Origin: Actinomycetes bacterium | GTDB lineage: Bacteria; Actinomycetota; Acidimicrobiia; Acidimicrobiales; Acidimicrobilacustridaceae | DNA: 64,000 bases | Direction of reading: 5' to 3' | Assembly (NCBI GenBank): GCA_029782145.1 | Contig: JAKOVH010000013.1 | Location: forward strand, 361,325-425,324 | Shown here: positions 24,669-33,340 of the stretch, in pieces | How positions within the stretch are numbered: the first letter of the stretch is position 1 | Layout of the letters: each line of letters starts with the position of its first letter | Translations under genes and position numbers: made by a program | Notes under the pieces: generated by a model | The model's input: only the letters and a program-made list of their open reading frames with translations | The model's database searches: none | Told to the model about the DNA's origin: nothing

Positions 24669-25975
24669 TCATCGTCGACCACGCCCTGCGCGAGCGGGCG
24701 GCCCAGGGCAACGACGTCGTGGTGGCCCTCAGCGGAGCCGGCTTCGCCGCCCAGGGCCTCGTGATGCAGCTCCACGACGCCGCGCCCGGCATGCGGGTGG
24801 GCGTCATCGCCAACCGCACCCTCGAGACCGTGCACGGCCTGCTGCGCGAGGTCGGCATCGACGACTACGTGGTGGTCGACGACCCCGACGCGCTGGCCGC
24901 CGCCATCGACCGGTGCCAGCTCGCCGTCACCACCGACTACGCCATGGCCTGCGCCGCCGAGCGGGTCGACGCCGTGGTCGAGGCCACCGGCGAGGTCGAG
25001 CACGGCGCCCGCGTGACGCTGGCCGCCATCGCCGCGCGCAAGCACGTGATCCTCGTCAACGCCGAGCTCGACTCGACCCTCGGGCCCATCCTCAAGGTCA
25101 AGGCCGACGAGGCCGGCGTGGTGCTCACCGACACCGACGGCGACCAGCCCGGCGTGCTCATGAACCTCATGCGCGAGGCGCAGTTCCGCGGCTTCCGGCC
25201 CCTGCTGCTCGGCAACATCAAGTCGCTGCTCGACCACCGCCGCACCCCCGAGACGCAGGCCGCGTTCGCCGCCAACGTGCGCCAGCGGCCGAAGATGATC
25301 ACGTCGTTCGCCGACGGCACCAAGATCTCCGCCGAGATGTGCACGCTCGCCAACGGCACCGGCTTCGGGGTGGGCGCCCGGGGCATGTGGGGCCCGACGT
25401 GCGACCACGTCGACAACGCCAAAGGCTGCTTCGACCTCGACATGCTCCTCGAGAGCGGCGGGCTGGTCGACTACATCCTCGGCGCCGAGCCCAGCTTCGG
25501 CGTGTTCGTGCTCGGCTACTCCGAGGAGCCGCTGCGCAACTTCTACATGAAGGTCTACAAGATGGGGGACGGGCCCCTCTACACCTTCTACGTGCCCTAC
25601 CACCTGAGCCCGATCGAGACGCCCGGCACCATCGCCCGGGCCGTGCTGTTCGGCGACGCCACCCTCACCCCGATCGGCGCCCCGGTGTGCGACGTGATCA
25701 CCGCCGCCAAGTTCGACCTGGCCGCCGGCGACGTGCTCGACGGCATCGGCGGGTTCAAGGCCTACGGCAGCATCGACAACGCGGCCACCGCCCGCGCCGA
25801 GGACCTGCTGCCCATGGGCCTCAGCGACGGCTGCGTCGTGCGCCGCGACCTGCCGCAGGACCACTGGCTCACCTTCGCCGACGTCGAGCTGCCCGACGAC
25901 CGCGTGTCGCTGCAGCTGTGGGCCGAGCAGGTGGAGCGGTTCCCCATGCCGGTGCCGGTGCCGGCCGCCCGCTGA
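24665..25975 (+). CDS. COG4091-type NAD(P)-dependent oxidoreductase with SAF domain
   Basis: ATG 24665 overlaps the previous stop. The 436-residue protein is a homoserine-dehydrogenase-like oxidoreductase. The Rossmann start is VVVALSGAGFAAQGLVMQL. AVVEATGEVEHGARVTLAAI and KHVILVNAELDSTLGPIL form the NAD(P)-binding/catalytic part. The C-terminal SAF-like region is near IDNAATARAEDLLPMGLSDG. This type is annotated as predicted homoserine dehydrogenase. In sugar cassettes like this one it is more likely to act on a branched or keto CDP-sugar. The reaction is not known to me. Confidence 0.8.
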   Translation: MIIVDHALRERAAQGNDVVVALSGAGFAAQGLVMQLHDAAPGMRVGVIANRTLETVHGLLREVGIDDYVVVDDPDALAAAIDRCQLAVTTDYAMACAAERVDAVVEATGEVEHGARVTLAAIAARKHVILVNAELDSTLGPILKVKADEAGVVLTDTDGDQPGVLMNLMREAQFRGFRPLLLGNIKSLLDHRRTPETQAAFAANVRQRPKMITSFADGTKISAEMCTLANGTGFGVGARGMWGPTCDHVDNAKGCFDLDMLLESGGLVDYILGAEPSFGVFVLGYSEEPLRNFYMKVYKMGDGPLYTFYVPYHLSPIETPGTIARAVLFGDATLTPIGAPVCDVITAAKFDLAAGDVLDGIGGFKAYGSIDNAATARAEDLLPMGLSDGCVVRRDLPQDHWLTFADVELPDDRVSLQLWAEQVERFPMPVPVPAAR

Positions 25976-25982
25976 GTTCGCC

Positions 25983-27041
25983 GTGGCCCCCACCGTCACC
26001 GTCATCGTCCCGACCTGGGACCGCCTCGACCTGATCGGGCTGTCCATCGAGTCGGCCCTGCGCCAGACCTACGAGGACTTCGTCCTGATCGTCGGCGACA
26101 ACGGCGGCAACCCCGGCACCGAAGACGTCGTGCGCGCCTACGACGACCCCCGCATCCGCTACGTGCGCCACCCCGAGAACCTGGGCGGCCAGGGCAACTG
26201 GCTGGAGCTGATCCGCCTGGCCGAGACCCCGCTCGTCGCCTCGCTGCACGACGACGACATCTGGGAGCCCACCTTCCTCGAGAAGTGCGTGCCGCCGATG
26301 CTCGACGACCCCACGCTCGGCATGTGCTTCTGCGACCACTGGTGCATCAACGCCAACGGCGAGCGCCTCGTCGAGCACACCGACTGGCTCAGCGCCCACA
26401 GCGGCCGCGACGTGCTGCCCGCCGGACGCTTCGAGGGCAGCCGCGACGACGCCCTGCGCATGGTGGTGGTGCGCAACGCGCCCCAGCCCGCCTACGCCTC
26501 GGTGCTGCGCCGCGCCTCCGTGCTCGACACCACCTTCCCGCCCGAGATCACCCCGATCTACGACCTGTGGCTCAGCTACCGCATGTGGTCGCGCGGCGAG
26601 GGCTTCTTCTACGTGCCGGAGCGGCTGACGCAGTACCGGGTGTGGAGCGGCAGCGTCACCGCCCGGGGGTACGCCGACGGCCTCGACGGGGTGTTCGCCC
26701 ACATCGTGGCCGAGAACATCGGCGGCGGCCCCGTGCTCGACGAGATCCAGCAGGAATGGGCCACCCGCCGCTTCGACCGGGCCCGCGACGCCCTGGGCGA
26801 CCGGGCCGATCGTGACGCCTCCCGACGGGACTTCCGCCTGGCCAGCCCGTCGCTGTCGGGTCCCCGCTGGTTGGTGGCCGAGGTCGCCGGCCGCTCGACG
26901 CTGGGCTGGGAGGCGACCCGCGCCGCCCGGGCCGGTCTGCGGGCCGTGCGGGCGCGCCTGCGGCCCGACCGGCGCACGACGAGCGGGCTCAGCGAGCACG
27001 ACACCCGGCCGTCGGAGAGGGCCCGCCAGCTCACCGACTGA
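25983..27041 (+). CDS. GT2-family glycosyltransferase
   Basis: GTG 25983 lies 7 bases after the oxidoreductase gene. The 352-residue protein has the GT-A start TVIVPTWDRLDLIGLSIES and the metal-binding SLHDDDIWEP near residue 90, with DLWLSYRMW near residue 190 in the catalytic-base region. A basic C-terminal tail of about 60 residues may touch the membrane. It presumably transfers the sugar made by the CDP cassette, with which it is cotranscribed. Confidence 0.87.
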   Translation: MAPTVTVIVPTWDRLDLIGLSIESALRQTYEDFVLIVGDNGGNPGTEDVVRAYDDPRIRYVRHPENLGGQGNWLELIRLAETPLVASLHDDDIWEPTFLEKCVPPMLDDPTLGMCFCDHWCINANGERLVEHTDWLSAHSGRDVLPAGRFEGSRDDALRMVVVRNAPQPAYASVLRRASVLDTTFPPEITPIYDLWLSYRMWSRGEGFFYVPERLTQYRVWSGSVTARGYADGLDGVFAHIVAENIGGGPVLDEIQQEWATRRFDRARDALGDRADRDASRRDFRLASPSLSGPRWLVAEVAGRSTLGWEATRAARAGLRAVRARLRPDRRTTSGLSEHDTRPSERARQLTD

Positions 27042-27053
27042 GCGCCAGGTCGG

Positions 27054-28046
27054 TCAGACGGGCGTCGGCGTGCCGTCGGTGGCCGACAGCAGCGGCACCT
27101 CGGCGATCCAGCGCTCGAACTCCTCGCGCCAGCCGGCGGGCAGGCGCTGGGCGGCGCGGCGGTCGCCGACGCGGTCGGTCCACTCCGGTGACACGAACGA
27201 CGCCGCCGCCCGCACGGCGTCGCGGGGGTCGCGCCGCCACCACGCCAGCTTGGCGTAGGAGCGGGCCGAGGCCAGCCGCTTGCGGGCCTTGAGCTCCTGG
27301 TGGGCGAGGTACTCCTCGTAGCCCACGTCGTCGAAGGCGACGCCCTTCTCCCGGGCCAGCTCGGCGTAGCGCGAGCGCACCAGCTCGAAGCTGGACCGCA
27401 TCAGCGCGGCGTCGTTCGACATCTGCCCGGCGGCGATGCGGTAGGCGACGTACGGGCCTCTCGCCACGGCCACGGGGGAGGCGGCGGCCAGGCGGATCTC
27501 GAGGTCCCAGTCCTCCGAGGCCCGCAGCTCCGGGTCGAAGCGGCCGACCTCCTCGAACAGCGACTTCTGGAACATCAGCCCCGACACGCCGGGGGTGACG
27601 TTGCCGACGAGCATCTGGGCGAGGGTGTCGTCATCGGCGTCGAGGTCGCGGTGGCCGATGACCTCGCCGTGCTCGTCGACGAGCACCGTGTCGGCCACCG
27701 CCCAGCGCGCCCCGGGGCGCGCCGCGAGGGCGTCGAGCTGAGCCCGGATCTTGGTGGGGGCCCACACGTCGTCGTCGTCGCAGATGGCCACCCACTCGGT
27801 GCTGGCCCGCTCGATGCCGGCGTTGCGCGCGCCCGGCAGGCGCAGCGGCGGGTCGTTGCGCACCACGGTGATGCGGGGGTGGGCCACGCCGGCCAGGAAC
27901 TCGTAGGTGCCGTCGGTGGAGCCCTCGTCGACCACCACCACCGACACCTCGACGTCGCGCTGGTCGAGGATCGACCCGAGGGCGCGGCGCAGCATGTCCA
28001 AGCGGTTGCGGGTAGTGACGACCGCGGTGACCTCGTGGCTGCCCAT
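27054..28046 (-). CDS. GT2-family glycosyltransferase
   Basis: The 330-residue protein starts MGSHEVTAVVTTRNRLDMLR. It has the metal-binding ICDDDDVWAP near residue 90 and SEDWDLEIRLAAASP near residue 180, which is the usual place of the catalytic Asp. It is convergent with the previous glycosyltransferase, with 12 bases between stop codons, and divergent from the secreted protein gene at 28257 over a 210-base spacer. The sugar specificity is unknown. Confidence 0.87.
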   Translation of the reverse strand: MGSHEVTAVVTTRNRLDMLRRALGSILDQRDVEVSVVVVDEGSTDGTYEFLAGVAHPRITVVRNDPPLRLPGARNAGIERASTEWVAICDDDDVWAPTKIRAQLDALAARPGARWAVADTVLVDEHGEVIGHRDLDADDDTLAQMLVGNVTPGVSGLMFQKSLFEEVGRFDPELRASEDWDLEIRLAAASPVAVARGPYVAYRIAAGQMSNDAALMRSSFELVRSRYAELAREKGVAFDDVGYEEYLAHQELKARKRLASARSYAKLAWWRRDPRDAVRAAASFVSPEWTDRVGDRRAAQRLPAGWREEFERWIAEVPLLSATDGTPTPV

Positions 28047-28256
28047 GACGGGGGCACCCTACCCGCGTGCCGTCCGCGAGAGCACGCACCGGTGACGCGG
28101 AGCGTGGGCGCCCGAGTGGTTGGGCCGCTGTGACGGGCGTCTCCCCAGGTCAGACGCTAAGTGGTGGAGATGTTGCGTTTTCGTCTCAAGCGTTGACGGA
28201 GCGTGGTCGATCTAGTCCCTACGACCTACTTCCACGAAGAGGGGACGGACGATCAC

Positions 28257-29471
28257 ATGACTTCGCACCACACCACCCGCCGACGCAAGGGAACCTCCCG
28301 CAGAGCACTCTCCGCGTTCGCGCTGACGGCCGCCCTCGGCGTCGGGGCCAGCGCCTGCGGCCTGCCCGGCCAGCTCGGCGCGGCCGACGCCGCCAACCAG
28401 GCGGCGCCTGCGCCGGCCGCCGCTCCGGCGCCGGCCCCGGCGACGGCGACGGCGAAGTCGGTGGCCACCCGCAACCCGGTGCTGTGGCCCTTCGCCGCCA
28501 CCTCGCCGTGGAACACGCCGATCGGCTCGGGTGCCAAGCTCGAGGCGGCCAACGGCCCCATGTCGTCGCTGCTGCACCGCCCGTCGCTGCCCTCCAAGGA
28601 CGGCTCGTGGAGCAACGACATCGTCACCTGGATCAACGCCACGCAGTACTCGCACCCGATCTTCCAGGCCAAGAGCACCGATCCGCTCGTCACGGTGACC
28701 TCGGAGTACCACGGGACGGTCAAGATCCGCATGCCCGCCTCGGCGACGCCGGCCAACGGCGACGACCGGCACATGCACATCGTCTCGCCCGACGGCAAGA
28801 CGCTGACCGAGCTGTGGCTCGCCAACAAGACCTCCGCCACCACCTGGACCGCCGGTCGCATCGCCACGGTCAACCTCACCGGCTCGGGCCTCGGCCCCGA
28901 CGCCGGCGTGCGGGCCTACGGCGGCTCGGCCGTCGGCGGGCTCATCCGGAAGTGGGAGGTCGACCCCAGCGACCCCAACTACACCGACGGCGTCATCCGC
29001 CACGCCGTGGCCATCGCCCTGCCCTCGGGCATGCTCAAGTACTCCGGCGGTGACCCGGGCTACGACGCCAACGGCAACGGCACCGCCAAGGGCTACGTGT
29101 GGCCGGCCACCGAGCAGGACTACGACTCGCCGTACACCTACTACGGCTCGATCCCGATGGGCTCGCTGCTCACCATCCCCAAGAGCGTGAACGTCGACTC
29201 GCTCGGCCTGAGCCCCAAGGCCAAGGCCCTGGCCAAGGCCATCCAGGACTACGGCGCCTACGTGACCGACCGCGTCGGTGACGGCACCGTCGCCTTCTAC
29301 GCCGAGCCCAGCGTGCCGATGTCGTGGCTGAGCGACGTGGCCGGCCCGGACTGGACCGGCTCGCAGCTCAACACCATCCGCCAGAAGATGGTGGTGGTCA
29401 CCAACAGCGGCCCGAGCAGCGTGGGCGGCGGCGGCACCCGCCCGATCAGCGCCGCCCCGGCGTTCCAGTAA
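28257..29471 (+). CDS. secreted protein of unrecognised family (paralogue 1)
   Basis: ATG 28257 begins a twin-Arg-like basic N-terminus (RRRKGTSRRALSAFALTAAL) with a possible lipobox GASAC, then an Ala/Pro linker. The 300-residue core starts LWPFAATSPWNTPIG. It has TEYHG-like beta segments, then VRAYGGSAVGGLIRKWEVDP, DGVIRHAVAIALPS, GYVWPATEQD, and DYGAYVTDRVGDGTVAFYAEP. These blocks are shared almost residue for residue with the protein at 33341-34507. Conserved His, Asp and Tyr residues would suit an extracellular glycan hydrolase or lyase, but I do not recognise a catalytic family. A strong hairpin terminator follows. Confidence 0.75.
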   Translation: MTSHHTTRRRKGTSRRALSAFALTAALGVGASACGLPGQLGAADAANQAAPAPAAAPAPAPATATAKSVATRNPVLWPFAATSPWNTPIGSGAKLEAANGPMSSLLHRPSLPSKDGSWSNDIVTWINATQYSHPIFQAKSTDPLVTVTSEYHGTVKIRMPASATPANGDDRHMHIVSPDGKTLTELWLANKTSATTWTAGRIATVNLTGSGLGPDAGVRAYGGSAVGGLIRKWEVDPSDPNYTDGVIRHAVAIALPSGMLKYSGGDPGYDANGNGTAKGYVWPATEQDYDSPYTYYGSIPMGSLLTIPKSVNVDSLGLSPKAKALAKAIQDYGAYVTDRVGDGTVAFYAEPSVPMSWLSDVAGPDWTGSQLNTIRQKMVVVTNSGPSSVGGGGTRPISAAPAFQ

Positions 29472-29496
29472 CGGGGACCCATCCGATGGGAGAGGT

Positions 29497-29525
29497 GAGG
29501 GGCACGGGGTGCAACCGTGCCCCTC
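29497..29525 (+). terminator. strong hairpin terminator
   Basis: GAGGGGCACGG (29497-29507) and CCGTGCCCCTC (29515-29525) form a perfect 11-bp stem with a 7-base loop, 26 bases after the stop of the secreted protein gene. It supports ATG 29549 as the start of the next gene, because an earlier start at 29486 would place the hairpin inside the coding region. Confidence 0.7.
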
Positions 29526-29548
29526 GCCGCGCTCCTACTATCGACCGG

Positions 29549-30367
29549 ATGGCGAGGGACCCCCTGACCCCGCGAGCCGACCCGCGTCGGCGCATCACCC
29601 TGCCGGTGGCCGACGTGTCGGTCGACCCCGTCACCGAGGACGAGACCGTCGAGCTGATCGTGTCCTCGGCCCTCGCCGGTGAGGGCGGGCTGGTCGTCAC
29701 CCCGAACGTCGACCACCTCCACCAGATCAGCCGGGGCAGCTGGCTGGGCTCGGTCTACGCCGACGCCGACCTCGTCGTGGCCGACGGCATGCCGCTCATC
29801 TGGGCCAGCCGGCTGATGGGCCAGGCGCTGCCCGAGCGGGTCGCCGGCTCGCACCTGCTCGGGCGCATCAGCGAGGCGGCGGCGGCCAGCGGCCTGCCCA
29901 TCTACATCGTCGGGGGCCGTCCCGGCGCCGCCGAAGAGGTCGTGCGCCGCTACCGGCGCACCTGGCCCGACCTGAAGGTGGCCGGCACCCTGTGCCCCCC
30001 GATGGGCTTCGAGCGCCGCCCCGGCGCCATCGACGAGATCTGCGCCGAGGTGGCGGCCGCCGTGCCGGCCATCGTGTTCACCGCCCTCGGCGCGCCCAAG
30101 CAGGACTACCTCAACCAGCTCATGCACCGCCGGTTCCCGCAGGCCTGGTACGTCGGGGTGGGCGCCGCCGTCGACATGGCGGCCGGGCACGTGGAGCGGG
30201 CGCCGGTGTGGGCCCAGCGCTCGGGGCTGGAGTGGGCGTTCCGCCTCGCCCAGGAGCCGGGGCGCATGGCCAAGCGCTACCTCGTCGACGACGCGCCCTT
30301 CGCCCTGCGCCTGCTCGCGGCGTCGGCCCGGAACGGGCGGGCCCGGGGCCGGTCCCGCACCCCGTGA
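29549..30367 (+). CDS. WecG/TagA/CpsF-family glycosyltransferase
   Basis: The 272-residue protein shows the complete family pattern: VVTPNVDHLHQIS, then VVADGMPLIWASRLMG with LPERVAGSHLL, IYIVGGRPGAAEEV, the signature FTALGAPKQDYL, and GVGAAVDMAAGHVERAPVW with GLEWAFRLAQEPGR at the end. These GT26 enzymes add the second sugar, often N-acetylmannosamine or a ManNAc-uronate, to the undecaprenyl-linked first sugar. It overlaps the flippase gene by GTGA. The donor could be a product of the UDP-HexNAc dehydrogenase at 12042. Confidence 0.92.
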   Translation: MARDPLTPRADPRRRITLPVADVSVDPVTEDETVELIVSSALAGEGGLVVTPNVDHLHQISRGSWLGSVYADADLVVADGMPLIWASRLMGQALPERVAGSHLLGRISEAAAASGLPIYIVGGRPGAAEEVVRRYRRTWPDLKVAGTLCPPMGFERRPGAIDEICAEVAAAVPAIVFTALGAPKQDYLNQLMHRRFPQAWYVGVGAAVDMAAGHVERAPVWAQRSGLEWAFRLAQEPGRMAKRYLVDDAPFALRLLAASARNGRARGRSRTP

Positions 30368-31923
30368 CCGAGGCGCACGAGGACGGGCTCGGCGCCCCCG
30401 TCGAGCCCGTCGACGACGACGCGCACGAGGACGGATCGACTGCACGGCGGGGCATGAGCTTCGCCGTCGTCTCCTTCGCCGTGAACGGCGTGGTCGGGCT
30501 GGTCGGCTCGGTGATCGTGTCGCGCATCTACGGCGTCGACATCATCGGCCAGTACGCGCTGGTCATCGCCCCGTGGATCATGCTCATCCAGCTGTCGAGC
30601 GTCGCCGAGCGCATCGCCCTCGTGCGCGAGATCGCCGGCCTGCCGGCCCGCTCGCCGCGCGTCACCGGCCTGTTCGTGCCCGTCCTGGTCTTCTCCGTGC
30701 TGCTCACGATCGTGGTGTCGATCCCGGTGATGGTCATCACCGCCGCCATCTACCGTGGGCCGGCCGACCAGGCCCAGCTGGTGATGCCGGCACTGCTGGT
30801 GGTGATCGCCTACGTGCTGTTCGACAACACCTCGAGCAACCTCGACGGCATCTTCTCGGCCTTCCGCTCGGGCAGGGACCTGTTCATCGGCCGCTTGGTC
30901 CAGATCGCCAGCTTCCCGCTGTTCGCCATCGTGCTGCTGCCCTACGGCAAGAACGTGGGCACGCTCACCATCGCCACCGTCATCGGCATGGTCATCTCGC
31001 TGCTGGTGCGCCTCGTGCTGGCCCGCGCCTACCTCGTGCTGCGGGCCACCGGCTCGGCCATCCGCCAGGGCGTGCGCGACCTGCCTCAGCTGCTGAAGTT
31101 CGGCGTCAAGGTCGTGCCCGGGCAGCTCATCGGCGGCTTCGTCGACCAGGCCAGCACCTGGGTGCTCGGCGCCGTCGCGCCCATCTCGGTGGTGGGCTCG
31201 TGGTCGCGGGCCTTCCAGCTGGCCCAGCGCATGAACGAGGCCGGCTACCGCATCTGCGAGATCCTCTACCCCACGCTCGTGCAGCGCTTCCGGGTCGGCG
31301 ACATCCCCGGGTTCCAGCGGGCCCTGGCCCGCACCACCCGCTTCGCCGCCATCTTGGTTTTCCTGCTCGCCGCCGTGGTCGGCGGGGCCGCCAACGGCAT
31401 CCTCGGCATCTTCGGCGAGGGCTTCCAGGAGGCCGCCGGCGCCTTCGCCGTGCTGATGTTCCTGTTCGCCGGCGCCGTGCTGTGCATGGTGTTCAGCCAG
31501 GGCATCCTCGCGTCGGGCCACCCCCACCAGATCACGGTCACCGCGTTGATCCGCTCCGTCCTCGCCCTGGGCCTGATGATCCCGGGCGCCATCTACGGCG
31601 GCGCCCTCGGTGCCGCGCTGGGCCTGGCCGCCGCCACCACCCTCGAGCTGGGCATCTGGGTGTGGCTGCTGATCCGCGTCGTCGGGCGCGACGCCTTCCC
31701 GTCCGGGCGCTTCATCGCCGTGATGGCGGTGGCGATCACCAGCGGCTTCGCCGTCTCCCGCCTGGTCGACCTCGCCCTGCCCCGCATGAGCGGCGTGGTG
31801 GTGAGCCTCGCCCTGGGCACCGCCGTCTACGGGGCGATCGTCATGGCCGGCGCGCTCGAGGGCGACGAGCGGGCCACGTTCGTCGAGCAGGGGCGCCGGC
31901 TCCTACGCCGGCCCGCCGCCTGA
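30364..31923 (+). CDS. Wzx-type polysaccharide flippase
   Basis: GTG 30364 overlaps the previous stop. The 519-residue protein has an acidic cytoplasmic N-terminus (about 35 residues) followed by about 12-14 hydrophobic segments, including MSFAVVSFAVNGVVGLVGSVIVSRIYG, the usual first helix of polysaccharide exporters. QLIGGFVDQASTWVLGAVAP near residue 260 is the central motif of the family. It should export the repeat unit of the second locus and is clearly separate from the flippase at 8035. Confidence 0.87.
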   Translation: MTEAHEDGLGAPVEPVDDDAHEDGSTARRGMSFAVVSFAVNGVVGLVGSVIVSRIYGVDIIGQYALVIAPWIMLIQLSSVAERIALVREIAGLPARSPRVTGLFVPVLVFSVLLTIVVSIPVMVITAAIYRGPADQAQLVMPALLVVIAYVLFDNTSSNLDGIFSAFRSGRDLFIGRLVQIASFPLFAIVLLPYGKNVGTLTIATVIGMVISLLVRLVLARAYLVLRATGSAIRQGVRDLPQLLKFGVKVVPGQLIGGFVDQASTWVLGAVAPISVVGSWSRAFQLAQRMNEAGYRICEILYPTLVQRFRVGDIPGFQRALARTTRFAAILVFLLAAVVGGAANGILGIFGEGFQEAAGAFAVLMFLFAGAVLCMVFSQGILASGHPHQITVTALIRSVLALGLMIPGAIYGGALGAALGLAAATTLELGIWVWLLIRVVGRDAFPSGRFIAVMAVAITSGFAVSRLVDLALPRMSGVVVSLALGTAVYGAIVMAGALEGDERATFVEQGRRLLRRPAA

Positions 31924-31959
31924 GCGCCCGCCGAGCGGATGGCCGGGCCGTCGGGCCGT

Positions 31960-31986
31960 CGGGCGGTGGGGCCGCCGGGCCGCCCG
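31960..31986. terminator. hairpin between convergent genes
   Basis: CGGGCGG (31960-31966) and CCGCCCG (31980-31986) form a 7-bp stem between the stop codons of the flippase gene and the convergent membrane glycosyltransferase gene. It may terminate both transcripts. The surrounding DNA is GC-rich and repetitive, so confidence is limited. Confidence 0.4.
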
Positions 31987-31994
31987 GCTGCCAC

Positions 31995-33203
31995 TCACTC
32001 GGTGGTGCGCACCACCCCGGAGGTGCGCCGGGCCTCGCTGTTGCGCAGGTACAGCCCGGCCTTCCACGCCAGGTAGCGCGGCGCCCCGGCGAACAGCTCG
32101 AGCGCGGCCCGCCGGCCCTCGAGGACCGACGTGCCGACCCCGAGGTAGGTCACCAGCGCGGCCGCCGCCGCTGCCGGCACCACCAGCACCACGGGCGACG
32201 CGGCGCCCGCCGCCACCAGCCCGACGGCCACCACGCCGGCGCCGCCGAAGGCCATCACCGTCGGGGCGAGCGGGGGGTTCATCCAGTCGACGAGGGCGAC
32301 CAGGCCCTTGAGGTCGCGGCGGCGCAGCAGGCCGGGCACCGCCCGGGCCGACACCTGCCACATCATCACCTGGCCGGCCTCCCAGCGCAGGCGCTGGGCG
32401 CCCAGGTCGCCCTCGTGGGGCGGGGCGGCGGCCACCACGTGGGCGTCGGGGCTGAACCGCACGGCGTGGCCGTCGGCGAGCAGGTCGAGGGTCATCAGCA
32501 CGTCGTCGCCCACCGGCCGGGTGTCGCCGGTGCCCTCGATGCGCGGGTCGGCCCAGCTGAGCGAGGGCAGCACGTCCCACCGCAGCGCGATGCCGCTGCC
32601 GAACAGCAGGCACGGCAGGCCGAAGCGGGCGCCGCCACCGGCGCGCACCACGTTGCGCAGCCCGAAGGCCCGGCGCAGCGAGGCCCGCACCGACCCCTCG
32701 CCGGGGTCGTCGATGGTGTAGGCGGCCTGGGCGCCGGGCGCGCCGGCGCCGAGGGTGGCGCTGAGGGCCGACAGGAAGCCGGCGTTGCACACGCAGTCGG
32801 CGTCGAGCAGCACCACGGCCTCGCCCCGGTCGGGCCGGGCCGAGAGGATGGCCAGGCCCTCCTGCAGCCCCGGCGGCTTGCCCGGCGTGCCGTGGTCGCG
32901 CTCGAGCACCTCGGCGCCGTGGTCGCGGGCCACCGCGGCGGTGCCGTCGGAGCAGTGGTCGGCCACCACGAGCACCCGCCCCAGCCGGCCCGGCGGGTCC
33001 TGGGCGTGCAGCGAGTCGAGGAGGCGACCGATCACCGCCTCTTCGTTGTGGGCGGGGATCACCACGTCGAACGTCATCGGCACCGGCGACGGGCGGTGCC
33101 GGTCGGGGAGGGCCGCACTCACCGCCAAGGTCGCCGCCGTGCCCCACCACGCCAGCCACGGCAGGAACGCCGCGCCCACCGCGGTGTCGATCGTGCGATC
33201 CAT
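31995..33203 (-). CDS. membrane-anchored GT2 glycosyltransferase
   Basis: ATG 33203 follows GAGGAGGAGACC. The 402-residue protein has one N-terminal hydrophobic helix, then the GT-A core FDVVIPAHNEEAVIGRLLDSL, VVLLDADCVCNAGFL (DxD-like DAD), and the processive-type QRLRWEAGQVM. Two or more C-terminal helices follow (LAPTVMAFGGAGVVAVGLVA, VVLVVPAAAAAALVTYLG). The Q-x-x-R-W motif is typical of polymerising or membrane-bound GT2 enzymes, but the short Q-R-L-R-W form also occurs in single-transfer enzymes. It may build or decorate a second glycan. Confidence 0.85.
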   Translation of the reverse strand: MDRTIDTAVGAAFLPWLAWWGTAATLAVSAALPDRHRPSPVPMTFDVVIPAHNEEAVIGRLLDSLHAQDPPGRLGRVLVVADHCSDGTAAVARDHGAEVLERDHGTPGKPPGLQEGLAILSARPDRGEAVVLLDADCVCNAGFLSALSATLGAGAPGAQAAYTIDDPGEGSVRASLRRAFGLRNVVRAGGGARFGLPCLLFGSGIALRWDVLPSLSWADPRIEGTGDTRPVGDDVLMTLDLLADGHAVRFSPDAHVVAAAPPHEGDLGAQRLRWEAGQVMMWQVSARAVPGLLRRRDLKGLVALVDWMNPPLAPTVMAFGGAGVVAVGLVAAGAASPVVLVVPAAAAAALVTYLGVGTSVLEGRRAALELFAGAPRYLAWKAGLYLRNSEARRTSGVVRTTE

Positions 33204-33340
33204 CTGGTCCGGTCTCCTCCTCGGCCGCGGCGCGGGTGCGCCAGGGAGTGATCGGCACGGGAGCGTAGTGAGCTGTAGGCGCGCCCCCGAGCCCGACGCC
33301 CCGGGACGGACCCCTGGGCCGGGCGCCGGCGCCGGCGGCG

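Noticed and set aside
29486..29549. Earlier start for the WecG-family gene
   Set aside because: It would put a perfect 11-bp terminator hairpin inside the coding sequence and adds no conserved residues.
30573..33251. 892-residue plus-strand open frame
   Set aside because: It shadows the flippase gene in another frame and runs antisense through the membrane glycosyltransferase.
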